Source: CAVQZC01 sp963718315
Lineage (GTDB): Bacteria; Actinomycetota; Thermoleophilia; Gaiellales; JAICJC01
Direction of reading: 5' to 3'
Length of the DNA: 64,000 bases
Assembly: GCA_963718315.1 (NCBI GenBank)
Contig: CAVQZC010000012.1
Location: forward strand, 682,001 to 746,000
Shown here in pieces: positions 1 through 7,795 of the stretch; the stretch's first letter is position 1, and each line of letters begins with the position of its first letter. A model generated the notes under the pieces. The model saw only the letters and a program-made list of their open reading frames with translations, was not told the DNA's origin and did no database searches. The position numbers and the translations under genes were made by a program.

Positions 1-148
1 TCAGCGCCAGGCTTCCCCCGATCAGGCCGCCGGCGAGCTCGACGACGAAGATGCAGAGGGTCAGGCCAAGGGCGATCCGCAGGCCCGCCACGCCGCGCGA
101 CGCATCGGCGTGCGCGTGATGGTGGTGGTGGGCATGCGAATGGGACAT
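1..148 (-). CDS. CDF cation efflux transporter, N-terminal fragment
   Basis: The reverse strand encodes the first 49 residues of a cation diffusion facilitator of the CzcD/ZitB kind; the rest lies beyond the left edge. The N-terminus is His-rich (eight histidines within the first 13 residues), as is common in zinc-exporting family members, and is followed by a hydrophobic segment fitting transmembrane helix 1 (residues about 24-45). The ATG lies a few bases after a TAGACA hexamer on its own strand, so the mRNA may be leaderless. The assignment rests on the His-rich start plus helix 1 only, so substrate and family are probable rather than shown. Confidence 0.6.
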   Translation of the reverse strand, partial: MSHSHAHHHHHAHADASRGVAGLRIALGLTLCIFVVELAGGLIGGSLAL

Positions 149-417
149 CCCGTCACAGTGTCTACCACGCGCCCGTGTGCGTCGACACCGCCACGCCGCA
201 CCGTTCGGTGGCGTTCGTGGCCGGCGCCGGCGCGGTGCCGCACGCCCAGCCCAACGGCCACCACTCCAGGCACCAGGGGATCCCGGCGCAGGTGGTGGTC
301 GACCCGCCCGACGGCTCCCCGAGCGGCGTAACTGACAGGCGTTCGTCCACGGCGACCGCTCCAGTATCGAGTTCTCCTCGGACGGAGGCGTGGGGTGTTG
401 TGTAGCGTCCACCAGGG

Positions 418-1062
418 ATGCCCCGGTTCCGTCTCGTTCCCCAGACCCGAGAGTTCTACGAGCTGTTCGACCAGGCGGCGAGCAACCTGGTCGCCACCGC
501 CGAGCTGCTGCTCGACCTGCTGCAGCACTATCCCGCCAAACGCTCGCTCGCCGACGACATCAAGGATCGCGAGCACGAAGGCGATCGCGTCACGCACGAC
601 CTGGTCGAGCTCGCGATCCGGACGTCCTCCCCGCCGATCGACCGCGACGACATCTTCCGGCTGGCGACCGCGCTCGACGACGTGTGCGACTTCATGGACC
701 AGGTCGCCGACGAGCTGAACCTGTACGGCGTCGAGGAGGTGCCCCAGGAGGCGATCGACCAGGCGGTCGTGATTCTCCGAGCCACCAGCCGCCTGGCCGA
801 TGCGATCGGCGGGCTCGACGGCCTCAAGGATGTCGGCCGGCACCTGATCGACATCCACACCCTCGAGGACGACGGCGACCGGATCGTGCGGGACGCGGTC
901 GCCGCCCTGTTCGCCAACCGTCAGGACGCGCTGGTGGTGATTCGCTGGAAGGACATCCACGAGCACCTCGAGCAGGCGATCGACAGCTGCGAGGGAGCCG
1001 CGCACGTGCTCGAGAGCGTCTACCTCAAGCACCAGCGTGGCAGCCGGCGCTGGGGCCGGTAG
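418..1062 (+). CDS. DUF47 (PhoU-like) family protein
   Basis: The 214-residue all-helical protein has the DUF47/TIGR00153 signature: an N-terminal FYELFDQAA stretch, a central DREHEGDRVTHDL helix, a DDVCDFMD helix near residue 90 and a C-terminal IRWKDIHEHLEQAIDSCE helix. Family members resemble PhoU and usually sit next to a Pit-type phosphate transporter, whose use they are thought to modulate; no pit gene is visible here. The length matches the family. A TAGCGT hexamer at 403-408 lies 15 bases before the ATG, consistent with a near-leaderless transcript. The spacing from the divergent CDF gene (269 bp) shows no other gene. Confidence 0.85.
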   Translation: MPRFRLVPQTREFYELFDQAASNLVATAELLLDLLQHYPAKRSLADDIKDREHEGDRVTHDLVELAIRTSSPPIDRDDIFRLATALDDVCDFMDQVADELNLYGVEEVPQEAIDQAVVILRATSRLADAIGGLDGLKDVGRHLIDIHTLEDDGDRIVRDAVAALFANRQDALVVIRWKDIHEHLEQAIDSCEGAAHVLESVYLKHQRGSRRWGR

Positions 1063-1156
1063 CCGGAAACCCCTCCAAAAAGAGGCATTCGCTACTCGAA
1101 AACGGGGATGGTATCGTTCGGGCCCGGACCGTAGGTTCCGGGTTTGTGATCCCCCA

Positions 1157-3244
1157 ATGACGCCGTTGTCCCGAGCTCAGGTGAGAGCCGGTGGCGGACA
1201 GGTCGACGTGCCGCTCGACCTGACAGCCGTCACGACCGCCCCTACCCGCCGCGAGCTCCTGGCCGCGTCGTGCGAGGCCTGTGGCGACGTGCTGGGGATG
1301 GACGCGGCGTGGTTCGTATCCCGGGGTGAGAACCAGGCGCTTGTCGTGGACGCATCGTGGACGCGCGACGGCGCGCGACCGCATCGGGTCGGCGAGGGCC
1401 GCCTCTCCAACGTCCTCGAGCAGGCTGAGCATTCGAGCCACCCCGCGGTCGAGCAGCACTGGATCGGCCGCTACCGGCTGATCTCGGTGCCGATCGTCGT
1501 CCAGGGAGACCTCGTCGGCGCGCTGGTCGGCGCCGCCCGCGCCAGCCGGCCCTTGACGTCCCCGCCGCTTCCCTCCGCCGTCCGGCTCGGCTCCGAGATC
1601 GGCGAGCGCCTGCTTCGTCTCGGCGGGCAGGAGGAGCTGCCGGAGCCGCCCGCGCCGCGGCTGACCGGGGGCTCGATCGACGAGATCCGGCTGCTGCAGT
1701 CGATCGCCGGAGCGCTGATCGGGGCGCACTCCGAGAGCCAGGTGGGCGAGGTGGTCGTCGCCCAGCTGAGCGGCCTGATCGACTACCACTCGTGCCGCTT
1801 CTACATGCTTTCCGACGACGGCGAGATGCTCGTCTGCGCCGCGCACCGCGGCGTCGGCGCGGTCTACGAGGCGGAGGGGGCGGAGGAGCTCAACTGCGCC
1901 ATCGGCGAGGGAATCACCGGCACGGCGTTCGCGGACGGGAGGGCGGCGCTGGTCGACGATGCCAATGCCGTCCCCTACGCGGTGGACATCCCCGGCACCG
2001 AGCCGCTCGACGAGTCGATGCTGGTCGCGCCGATGCACACAGAGTCCGGGCCGATCGGGGCGATCGTGCTGTCGAAGGAGGGGCTGCGGCAGTTCGGGGA
2101 CGAGCAGCTGCGCCTGCTCGAGGTGATCGCGGCGCTGGCCGCCGCAGCCTGCGACAACGCGCGCCTGGTCACCCGTACCCGGGAGGCCGCCGATACCTCG
2201 GAGGCGCTGATCGACCTCGGGGCCGCGCTCGCCCAGCAGACCAGCAACGACAAGATCCTCGAGCTGGTGGCCCTGGCCGTCGACCGCCTGGTCGAATGCG
2301 CAGGTATCTCGGTCTGGCTCCGCGACGGCGACGAGCTGGTGCCAAAGACCCTGGTCGGCTACACCCCGGGAGAGGTGAAGCGCCTGCGGGCGACGCGGCT
2401 GCCCGCCGCCGGCGTGCTGGAGGCCGCCCTCGACTCCCGCCGGGTGACGCTGGTCGGAGTCGACGAGGCGCCACAGCTCGCAGGCTGTCTCGATGCCGCA
2501 CCCGCGGGAACCACGTTCGCGATCACCGCAGTCGGCGAGCGCGCCGCCAACAGGGCCTGCGTGATCGTCCAGCGCGGCCCCCGCCGCGGGCGGCCCTCGT
2601 CCCGCGACGAGCAGATGCTGCTGGGCATCGCCGACCAGGCGCTGCTTGCGATCATCAACCGCTCGCTGTACGCCGACCTCCAGGAGTCGTTCCTGGCCAC
2701 CGTCGAGGCGCTCGGCAACGCCCTCGACCTCAAGGATCCCTACACCAACGATCACGCCCTGGCCCTGGTCGACCTGTGTGCCGGCGTCTGCGGCCGGATC
2801 GGCATGTCGGCGGCCGCAGAGCGCGACGTCAGCTTCGCCGCGGCGCTCCACGACATCGGCAAGATCGGGATCCCGGCCAGCATCCTCCAGAAGCCGGGCC
2901 CGCTGACGCCCGAGGAGTTCGAGGTCATGAAGACGCACCCCGAGCTGGGCGCCAGGATCATCGAGCCGGTGGCTGCGCTCGCCGGGGCGCGGGACATCGT
3001 CATCGCCTGCCACGAGCACTGGGACGGCACCGGCTACCCGTCCGGCCTGCGTGAGGAGGAGATCCCGCTCGGCGCCCGGGTGATCCTGGCCTGCGACGCC
3101 TACCACGCGATGACGTCTGATCGCGTCTACCGGTCGGCGATGAGCCAGGCCGAGGCGATCGCCGAGCTGCGCCGCTGCGCCGGCTCGCACTTCGACCCCG
3201 ACGTGGTCGACGCGCTGGTTGCCGTCATCGCCGCGGCCGCCTAG
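1157..3244 (+). CDS. GAF-domain HD-GYP phosphodiesterase
   Basis: A 695-residue soluble protein with three GAF-like regions (roughly residues 20-150, 170-345 and 350-500) followed by an HD-GYP domain. The catalytic signature is intact: HDIGKIGIP near residue 564 and HEHWDGTGYPSGLR near 620, then DAYHAMTSDRVYR. HD-GYP enzymes hydrolyse cyclic di-GMP, and the GAF repeats probably sense a small ligand or redox state. The ATG at 1157 was chosen because the longer in-frame GTG at 1037 would overlap DUF47 and adds 40 low-quality residues. A TAGGTT hexamer (1132-1137) could be its -10. It ends four bases before the convergent polymerase gene. Confidence 0.88.
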   Translation: MTPLSRAQVRAGGGQVDVPLDLTAVTTAPTRRELLAASCEACGDVLGMDAAWFVSRGENQALVVDASWTRDGARPHRVGEGRLSNVLEQAEHSSHPAVEQHWIGRYRLISVPIVVQGDLVGALVGAARASRPLTSPPLPSAVRLGSEIGERLLRLGGQEELPEPPAPRLTGGSIDEIRLLQSIAGALIGAHSESQVGEVVVAQLSGLIDYHSCRFYMLSDDGEMLVCAAHRGVGAVYEAEGAEELNCAIGEGITGTAFADGRAALVDDANAVPYAVDIPGTEPLDESMLVAPMHTESGPIGAIVLSKEGLRQFGDEQLRLLEVIAALAAAACDNARLVTRTREAADTSEALIDLGAALAQQTSNDKILELVALAVDRLVECAGISVWLRDGDELVPKTLVGYTPGEVKRLRATRLPAAGVLEAALDSRRVTLVGVDEAPQLAGCLDAAPAGTTFAITAVGERAANRACVIVQRGPRRGRPSSRDEQMLLGIADQALLAIINRSLYADLQESFLATVEALGNALDLKDPYTNDHALALVDLCAGVCGRIGMSAAAERDVSFAAALHDIGKIGIPASILQKPGPLTPEEFEVMKTHPELGARIIEPVAALAGARDIVIACHEHWDGTGYPSGLREEEIPLGARVILACDAYHAMTSDRVYRSAMSQAEAIAELRRCAGSHFDPDVVDALVAVIAAAA

Positions 3245-3247
3245 CGC

Positions 3248-4171
3248 CTAGCTCACCGCCGCCTCCAGGTCGGGCAGCTCCTGGTGGAGCTCCTCAACCG
3301 GTGCGAACAGGTCGCCGTAGCGCTTGACCCGGCGCAGCACCGCCGCCGGCTCGAACACCAGCTGCTCGGGCTTGCCCGACTTGAGGGTCTTCTCGACCTC
3401 TTGCCATCGCAGCGGCGTCGAGACCGTCGGCCGCTCCCGCGCCCGCAGCGAGTAGGCGCTGACCGTGGTCTTCATGTCGTCGTTCTGGCTCCAGTCGATC
3501 AGCACCTTGCCGGGCCGCAGCTCGCGCTTCATGTTCGAGACGACGAGGTCGGGGTGGCGCTCCTCGAGCAGCCGGGCGAGCGCGTTGGCGAATCCCTTCG
3601 TGCGGTCGTAGGTGGCCCCTCCGTTCAACGGGACGTAGAGCTGCATGCCCTTCGAACCGGACGTCTTGGGAAAGCACTCCAGCTTCAGCTCGCCGAGGAT
3701 CCCCCGCACCAGCAGTGCGATCTCGCAGCACTCGACGATCGTCGCCGGTGGCCCGGGATCGAAGTCGAGCACCAGGATCAGCGCGTTTGCCATATCGTCA
3801 ACGCGGGACATCGACGTGTGCAGCTCGAGGTCGGCGAGGTTTGCCAGCCAGGCCAGCGTCGCCCGGTTGTCGCAGACGCAGAAGTCGATGTACTTCTTGT
3901 TGCTGCGCGACCAGATCTTCTCGGTGCGCACGAAGTCGGGGTGCGGCGGGCACTGCTTCTGGTAGAAGAACTTCTCGTCGACGCCGTTCGGGTAGCGCTT
4001 CAGGGTCAGCGGCCGCCCCGCCAGATGGGCGAGCAGGGTCGGCGCGATCGCCATGTAGTAGTCGAGCACGTCGCCCTTCTTGAACCCGGCCGCCGGATAC
4101 AGCACCTTGTCGCGGTTGCTGAACGCGACGCGCTGGCCGTCGACCTCCTCGTAACCGGCGTCTGGGCTCAC
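3248..4171 (-). CDS. LigD-type primase-polymerase (PolDom)
   Basis: This 307-residue protein is a stand-alone LigD polymerase domain of the archaeo-eukaryotic primase superfamily. Visible motifs are LTLKRYPNGV near residue 55, the metal-binding LDFDPG near 130, SGSKGMQLYVPL near 165 and RELRPGKVLIDWSQND near 215. Such enzymes add or template ribonucleotides at double-strand breaks during non-homologous end joining. It starts with GTG, overlapping the stop of the upstream ligase gene in a GTGA arrangement, so the two are translationally coupled. The 3'-phosphoesterase domain of full LigD is absent, and no Ku gene lies in the window. Confidence 0.92.
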   Translation of the reverse strand: MSPDAGYEEVDGQRVAFSNRDKVLYPAAGFKKGDVLDYYMAIAPTLLAHLAGRPLTLKRYPNGVDEKFFYQKQCPPHPDFVRTEKIWSRSNKKYIDFCVCDNRATLAWLANLADLELHTSMSRVDDMANALILVLDFDPGPPATIVECCEIALLVRGILGELKLECFPKTSGSKGMQLYVPLNGGATYDRTKGFANALARLLEERHPDLVVSNMKRELRPGKVLIDWSQNDDMKTTVSAYSLRARERPTVSTPLRWQEVEKTLKSGKPEQLVFEPAAVLRRVKRYGDLFAPVEELHQELPDLEAAVS

Positions 4172-5115
4172 GCGTCCAGCTGGCCGAGCAGGCAGGACGC
4201 GGGATCGCGGTCATCGCGGAACCGCTCCAGGCGGGCGCCGTGGCGGATCCGCCCTCCGCTGCGGTGGTCGAAGCTGACCTCGGCCACCAGCTCCGGGCGC
4301 AGGATCCGAAACGCGGTGGTGCGGCCGGATGCCGAGGTCCACCGGTTGGGGCCGTCGTCGTATGTCTCGCCGGTCTCGTACGGGCCCACCAGCTCGGCCA
4401 GCTCACGCGCCCGGCCGCGGGGCCATCCCGAGGTGTGGCCGATGGGCTGGATCTGGCCGTCCGGGCGGTGCAGCCCCAGCATCAGCGAGCCGGCGCCGCC
4501 GTGCTTGTGCTCCCGCCAGCCGATCACGACAGCGTCGATCGTCCGCACCCGCTTGATCTTGGCCATTCCGGCGCGCTTGCCGGGCAGGTACGGCGCCGAC
4601 TCGTCCTTGGAGATCACACCCTCGGCGGTCTGCAACCAGACGTCCGCCTCGGCAGCCGTGGCCACCAGCGGCGTCAGCTCCGCCCCTTCCGGCAGGTGCT
4701 GCTCGAGCAGCGCGCGGCGCTCCGAGAAGGGCAGCTCGAGCAGTGAGCGGTCGTCCAGGGCCAGCAGGTCGAAGGCGACGTAGCGCGCGGGCGTCTCGGC
4801 GGCCAGCCGCTCGACGCGCGACCTGGCCGGGTGGATGCGCTCCTGCAGACGCTCGAAGTTCTCGTTGCCGTCGTCGCCGAACACGACCAGCTCGCCGTCC
4901 AGCACGTAGCGGCCCGGCGCCGGGGTGACCTCGGGGAAGTAGCGGTCGAGCGGCCGGCCGTTGCGCGACTGCAGGAATCGCTCGTCGCCGTCGGTGAAGA
5001 GCACGCAGCGGAACCCGTCCCACTTGCGCTCGTGCGACCAGCCCGGCTCGGTCGGGACGGCGTCCTGTGACCGTGCCAGCTGCGGTTCGAGTGGCGGCTC
5101 GATCGGCAACTTCAT
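4168..5115 (-). CDS. ATP-dependent DNA ligase (LigC/LigD ligase type)
   Basis: A 315-residue ATP-dependent DNA ligase with nucleotidyltransferase and OB-fold parts. The adenylated lysine lies in the motif ERKWDGFR near residue 31, motif III-like YVLDGELVVF follows near 70, and EGVISKDESAPY with PGKRAGMAKIK gives motifs IV and V. The C-terminal half (RPELVAEVSFDHR) is the OB domain. It is the upstream partner of the polymerase gene, which overlaps it by four bases. Together they form a split version of LigD. Its promoter region is shared with divergent glnA: a TAGGGT hexamer on this strand begins 15 bases before the ATG. Confidence 0.92.
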   Translation of the reverse strand: MKLPIEPPLEPQLARSQDAVPTEPGWSHERKWDGFRCVLFTDGDERFLQSRNGRPLDRYFPEVTPAPGRYVLDGELVVFGDDGNENFERLQERIHPARSRVERLAAETPARYVAFDLLALDDRSLLELPFSERRALLEQHLPEGAELTPLVATAAEADVWLQTAEGVISKDESAPYLPGKRAGMAKIKRVRTIDAVVIGWREHKHGGAGSLMLGLHRPDGQIQPIGHTSGWPRGRARELAELVGPYETGETYDDGPNRWTSASGRTTAFRILRPELVAEVSFDHRSGGRIRHGARLERFRDDRDPASCLLGQLDA

Positions 5116-5128
5116 CCGCGCCGTACCC

Positions 5129-5134
5129 TATACT
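5129..5134 (+). promoter_or_regulatory. -10 element of the glnA leader transcript
   Basis: TATACT at 5129-5134 is a good -10 hexamer. The expected start near 5141 gives a 114-base leader, unlike most genes here, which appear leaderless. No convincing -35 is seen 17 bases upstream. The opposite strand carries TAGGGT at 5125-5130 for the ligase gene, so the two promoters interlock. Confidence 0.6.
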
Positions 5135-5145
5135 GCGACTGTGTG

Positions 5146-5187
5146 ACCGCCCGCAACGGCGCGGGTGGTGCGAGGCGATGACGCCTC
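5146..5187 (+). promoter_or_regulatory. Candidate ANTAR-binding tandem hairpins in glnA leader
   Basis: Two adjacent hairpins with six-base loops. P1 pairs 5146-5154 with 5161-5169 (nine pairs, one G-U) and leaves the loop AACGGC (5155-5160), which has A at position 1 and G at position 4, as known for ANTAR target RNAs. P2 begins two bases later: GAGGC (5172-5176) pairs with GCCTC (5183-5187), loop GATGAC, which has G at position 4 but G instead of A at position 1. The 3' arm of P2 is also the 5' arm of the following terminator, so P2 and terminator exclude each other. A pair closing the P2 loop down to four bases is also possible. An ANTAR regulator is encoded two genes downstream. Confidence 0.65.
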
Positions 5188-5226
5188 CAGGTGACTCCGT
5201 GTGGAGTGACCTGGGGGCGTTTTTTT
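5182..5226 (+). terminator. Intrinsic terminator inside the glnA leader
   Basis: 5182-5198 pairs with 5203-5219 in a 16-pair stem broken only by one G-G mismatch and a G-U pair, loop GTGT, followed by seven T residues (5220-5226). It ends 28 bases before the glnA ATG and is therefore placed to attenuate glnA rather than to end an upstream gene, since the upstream gene points away. Confidence 0.85.
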
Positions 5227-5254
5227 GTGCCCAGAAACGAACGGAAGGAGCACG

Positions 5255-6619
5255 ATGGAGACCATCGACACGGGACTGGCGACCGGCACTGAGCTGCGAG
5301 AGTCGGTGCTGCGCCAGGCGGGGGAGGCCGAGGTCAAGTTCATCAGGCTGTGGTTCACCGACGTCGTCGGCCGGCTGAAGAGCTTCTCGATCACGCGCGA
5401 CGAGCTGGAAGCTGCGCTCGACCACGGGATGGGCTTCGACGGCTCGTCGGTCACCGGCTTCAACGCGATCGAGGAGTCGGACATGATCGCGATGCCCGAC
5501 CCGGCAACGTACCGGCTGTTGCCACGCCAGGCAGGCGAGCGCGCCGTGGCGCGCATGTTCTGCGACATCCGCACGCCCGAGGGCGACCCCTACCAGGCCG
5601 ACTCCCGGCACGTGCTGCGCAACGCCCTGGAGCGGATGCGCTCGATGGGCTTCGACAGCTTCAAGATCGGGCCGGAGCTGGAGTACTTCTACTTCCGCAT
5701 GGACGACGAGGGGCGACCGCACCCGCTGGACGCGGGTGGCTACTTCGAGGACACCACCATGGACGCCGCATACGAGCTGCGCAAGCAGACGGTGCTCGCG
5801 CTCGAGGAGATGGGCATCCCCGTGGAGTACCTGCACCATGAGGTGGGCCCCAGCCAGCACGAGATCGACGTCCGCTACGCCGACGCCCTGGAGATGGCCG
5901 ACCACTGCATGACCTACCGCAGCGTGGTCAAGGAGGTGGCCCAGAAGCACGGCGTCTACGCCACGTTCATGCCGAAGCCGCTGTTCGGCGAGAACGGCTC
6001 GGGGATGCACACGCACCAGTCCCTGTTCGTCGGTGACCGCAACGCGATGCACGACGCCGACGACCCGTACTACCTGTCGCCGACGGCCAAGAGCTTCATC
6101 GCCGGCCAGCTCCGCCATGCTCGCGAGATCTCGGTGCTGTTTGCCCAGTGGGTCAACAGCTACAAGCGCCTGGTGCCCGGGTACGAGGCGCCGGTCTACA
6201 TCGCATGGTCGCGGCGCAACCGCTCGGCGCTGATCCGGGTGCCGCTGTACCACCCCGGCAAGGAGAAGGCGACGCGCGCCGAGATCCGCTGCCCCGACCC
6301 CAGCTGCAACCCCTACCTGGCGTTCGCCGGGCTGCTGCATGCCGGGCTGGAGGGGATCGAGCGAGGCTACGAGCTGCCCGACCCGATGGAGACGAACCTC
6401 TACGAGCTGTCGGTTCCCGAGCGGCGCTCGCTGGGGATCGAGGCGCTGCCCGAGTCGCTGGGCGAGGCCATCGAGCTGGCGGCCGAGTCGGAGGTCGTCG
6501 AGAAGGCGCTCGGCTCCGAGCTCCGCGACCGCCTGGTGTCGCTGAAGCGCAAGGAGTGGGACGAGTATCGAGTGCAGCTCACCCAGTGGGAGCTCGACCG
6601 CTACCTGCCCATCCTCTGA
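5255..6619 (+). CDS. glnA: Glutamine synthetase type I
   Basis: A 454-residue GSI enzyme that makes glutamine from glutamate, ammonia and ATP. Key motifs are MGFDGSSVTGF near residue 60, the metal-binding KIGPELEYFYF near 140, GSGMHTHQS near 250, NSYKRLVPGYEAPV near 305 and RNRSALIRVP near 325. The segment around the usual adenylylation tyrosine reads NLYELSVPERRSLGI, closer to the GSI-alpha pattern than to the adenylylated NLYDLP form. ATG 5255 follows a strong GGAAGGAG (5243-5250); the in-frame TTG at 5225 lies in the terminator T-tract. Expression is probably controlled by the leader described above. Sensor kinase and ANTAR genes follow on the same strand. Confidence 0.95.
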   Translation: METIDTGLATGTELRESVLRQAGEAEVKFIRLWFTDVVGRLKSFSITRDELEAALDHGMGFDGSSVTGFNAIEESDMIAMPDPATYRLLPRQAGERAVARMFCDIRTPEGDPYQADSRHVLRNALERMRSMGFDSFKIGPELEYFYFRMDDEGRPHPLDAGGYFEDTTMDAAYELRKQTVLALEEMGIPVEYLHHEVGPSQHEIDVRYADALEMADHCMTYRSVVKEVAQKHGVYATFMPKPLFGENGSGMHTHQSLFVGDRNAMHDADDPYYLSPTAKSFIAGQLRHAREISVLFAQWVNSYKRLVPGYEAPVYIAWSRRNRSALIRVPLYHPGKEKATRAEIRCPDPSCNPYLAFAGLLHAGLEGIERGYELPDPMETNLYELSVPERRSLGIEALPESLGEAIELAAESEVVEKALGSELRDRLVSLKRKEWDEYRVQLTQWELDRYLPIL

Positions 6620-6700
6620 GCGGCGTTGAAGACGTGGCGCGGTCCCGTCCGCGGCGGGACCGCGCCCGGCCAGAAGCCCAGAAGCCCTAGACTCGCGACG

Positions 6701-7795
6701 GTGAGCGAGAGCGACCGCGCCGCCCGTCACCTGAGCCTGCTGACCGGGACGATCGCGGCTGTCAACTCGTCGCTCGACCTCTCCGTCGTGTTCGAGCGGA
6801 TCGCCTCCAACGTCGCCTCGGCGATGGACACCGACGCCTGCTTCGTCTACCGCTACGACCAGGCGCGCGACGTGCTCGAGCTGCAGGCGACCCACGGCAC
6901 CCGGTTCGACGACCCCCTGCACCGTCCGTGGATGCGGCTGGGCGAGGGGATCACCGGCACGGCAGCGCTCGAGGGCCGGCCGATCATGATCCCCGCCTCC
7001 GCCCACCTGGACACCCGCTTCGTCTCGTTTCCGAACCTGCCCGAGGACGAGTACGAGTCGATCCTGGCCGTCCCGGTGATGGCCCGCGACCGCCTGGAGG
7101 GGGCGCTCAACGTGCGCACGCGGCGGCCGCGGGTGTTCGCCGAGGACGAGATCGAGCTGCTGTCGGCGATCGCCGGCCAGGTCGGCCAGGCGATCGAGAA
7201 CGCGACCCTGTACGAGCGCTCGCAGCGGAGGGTGTCCGAGCTCGAGACGCTGGCGGTGGCGGAGATCCACCACCGGGTCAAGAACAACCTCCAGACGGTT
7301 GCATCGCTGCTGCGCCTGCAGGCCCGGTCGGTGGGCGATGAGACGGCAGCCCGGGCGCTGCACGAGAGCGTCAACCGGATCCTTTCCATCGCCGCGGTCC
7401 ACGAGCTGCTGACGGAGGCGCGGGAGGACGACGTCGACTGCTCCGACCTGATCGGGCGGCTGGAGGCAATGCTCGGCCATGGGCTCTCCGGTCGTCCCGT
7501 CCGCACCTCGCTGGAGCCGCTGACCCTTTCCGGTCAGCGCGCAACGGCGCTCGCGCTCGTGTTCTGCGAGCTGTTCGCCAACGCGGTGGAGCACGGCTGC
7601 GGCGCCATCGAGGTGGAGCTTCTGCGCGACGGTCCCAGCGTCGCTCTGACGGTCGCCGACGAGGGCCCCGGGCCGGGCATCGACCGCAGCGACGGCCTCG
7701 GACTGCGGATCGCCCGGGCGCTCACTCGCGAGGAGCTGCGCGGTCGCCTCGACCTGCGAGATAGGGCGGTGGTGAGATTTCCGGCCGCGTCCTGA
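6701..7795 (+). CDS. pdtaS: GAF-HisKA_2 sensor histidine kinase, PdtaS-like
   Basis: A 364-residue cytosolic kinase: an N-terminal GAF domain (residues about 15-165), a HisKA_2 phosphoacceptor helix with the sequence EIHHRVKNNLQTVASLLRLQ near 185, and a HATPase_c domain with the N-box FCELFANAVEHG near 290 and DEGPGPGID near 325. This family partners ANTAR response regulators, as PdtaS does in mycobacteria and EutW in enterococci; unlike PdtaS no PAS domain is evident. GTG 6701 was chosen because a TAGACT hexamer begins 13 bases upstream; the longer ORF runs from 6626. The stop overlaps the regulator reading frame by about 19 bases. Confidence 0.88.
   Translation: MSESDRAARHLSLLTGTIAAVNSSLDLSVVFERIASNVASAMDTDACFVYRYDQARDVLELQATHGTRFDDPLHRPWMRLGEGITGTAALEGRPIMIPASAHLDTRFVSFPNLPEDEYESILAVPVMARDRLEGALNVRTRRPRVFAEDEIELLSAIAGQVGQAIENATLYERSQRRVSELETLAVAEIHHRVKNNLQTVASLLRLQARSVGDETAARALHESVNRILSIAAVHELLTEAREDDVDCSDLIGRLEAMLGHGLSGRPVRTSLEPLTLSGQRATALALVFCELFANAVEHGCGAIEVELLRDGPSVALTVADEGPGPGIDRSDGLGLRIARALTREELRGRLDLRDRAVVRFPAAS

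Noticed and set aside
149..417. Short ORFs in the 269-bp gap after the CDF fragment.
   Set aside because: They are Arg/Pro-rich, overlapping on both strands, lack starts with support and show no family features; the gap holds two divergent leaderless promoters.
1123..1142. CCCGGA/TCCGGG hairpin before the HD-GYP gene as a terminator or c-di-GMP riboswitch.
   Set aside because: Only six pairs, no T-run, and it overlaps the likely -10; nothing of a GEMM riboswitch core is present.
1025..3190. A 721-codon minus-strand frame opposite the HD-GYP gene.
   Set aside because: Antisense shadow without recognisable motifs; the plus strand has intact HD-GYP motifs.
5161..5226. T-box riboswitch: GGGTGGT before a CGCC...GGGGCG terminator resembles the T-box antiterminator.
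   Set aside because: The leader from the -10 is only about 85 bases to the terminator end, with no Stem I or specifier loop, and the downstream gene is not a tRNA synthetase. The ANTAR hexaloop model fits better.
4403..7594. A 1063-codon open frame on the minus strand across the ligase start, glnA and the kinase.
   Set aside because: It has low-complexity Arg/Leu/Gln-rich sequence, runs antisense to clearly conserved genes, and is a GC-skew shadow.
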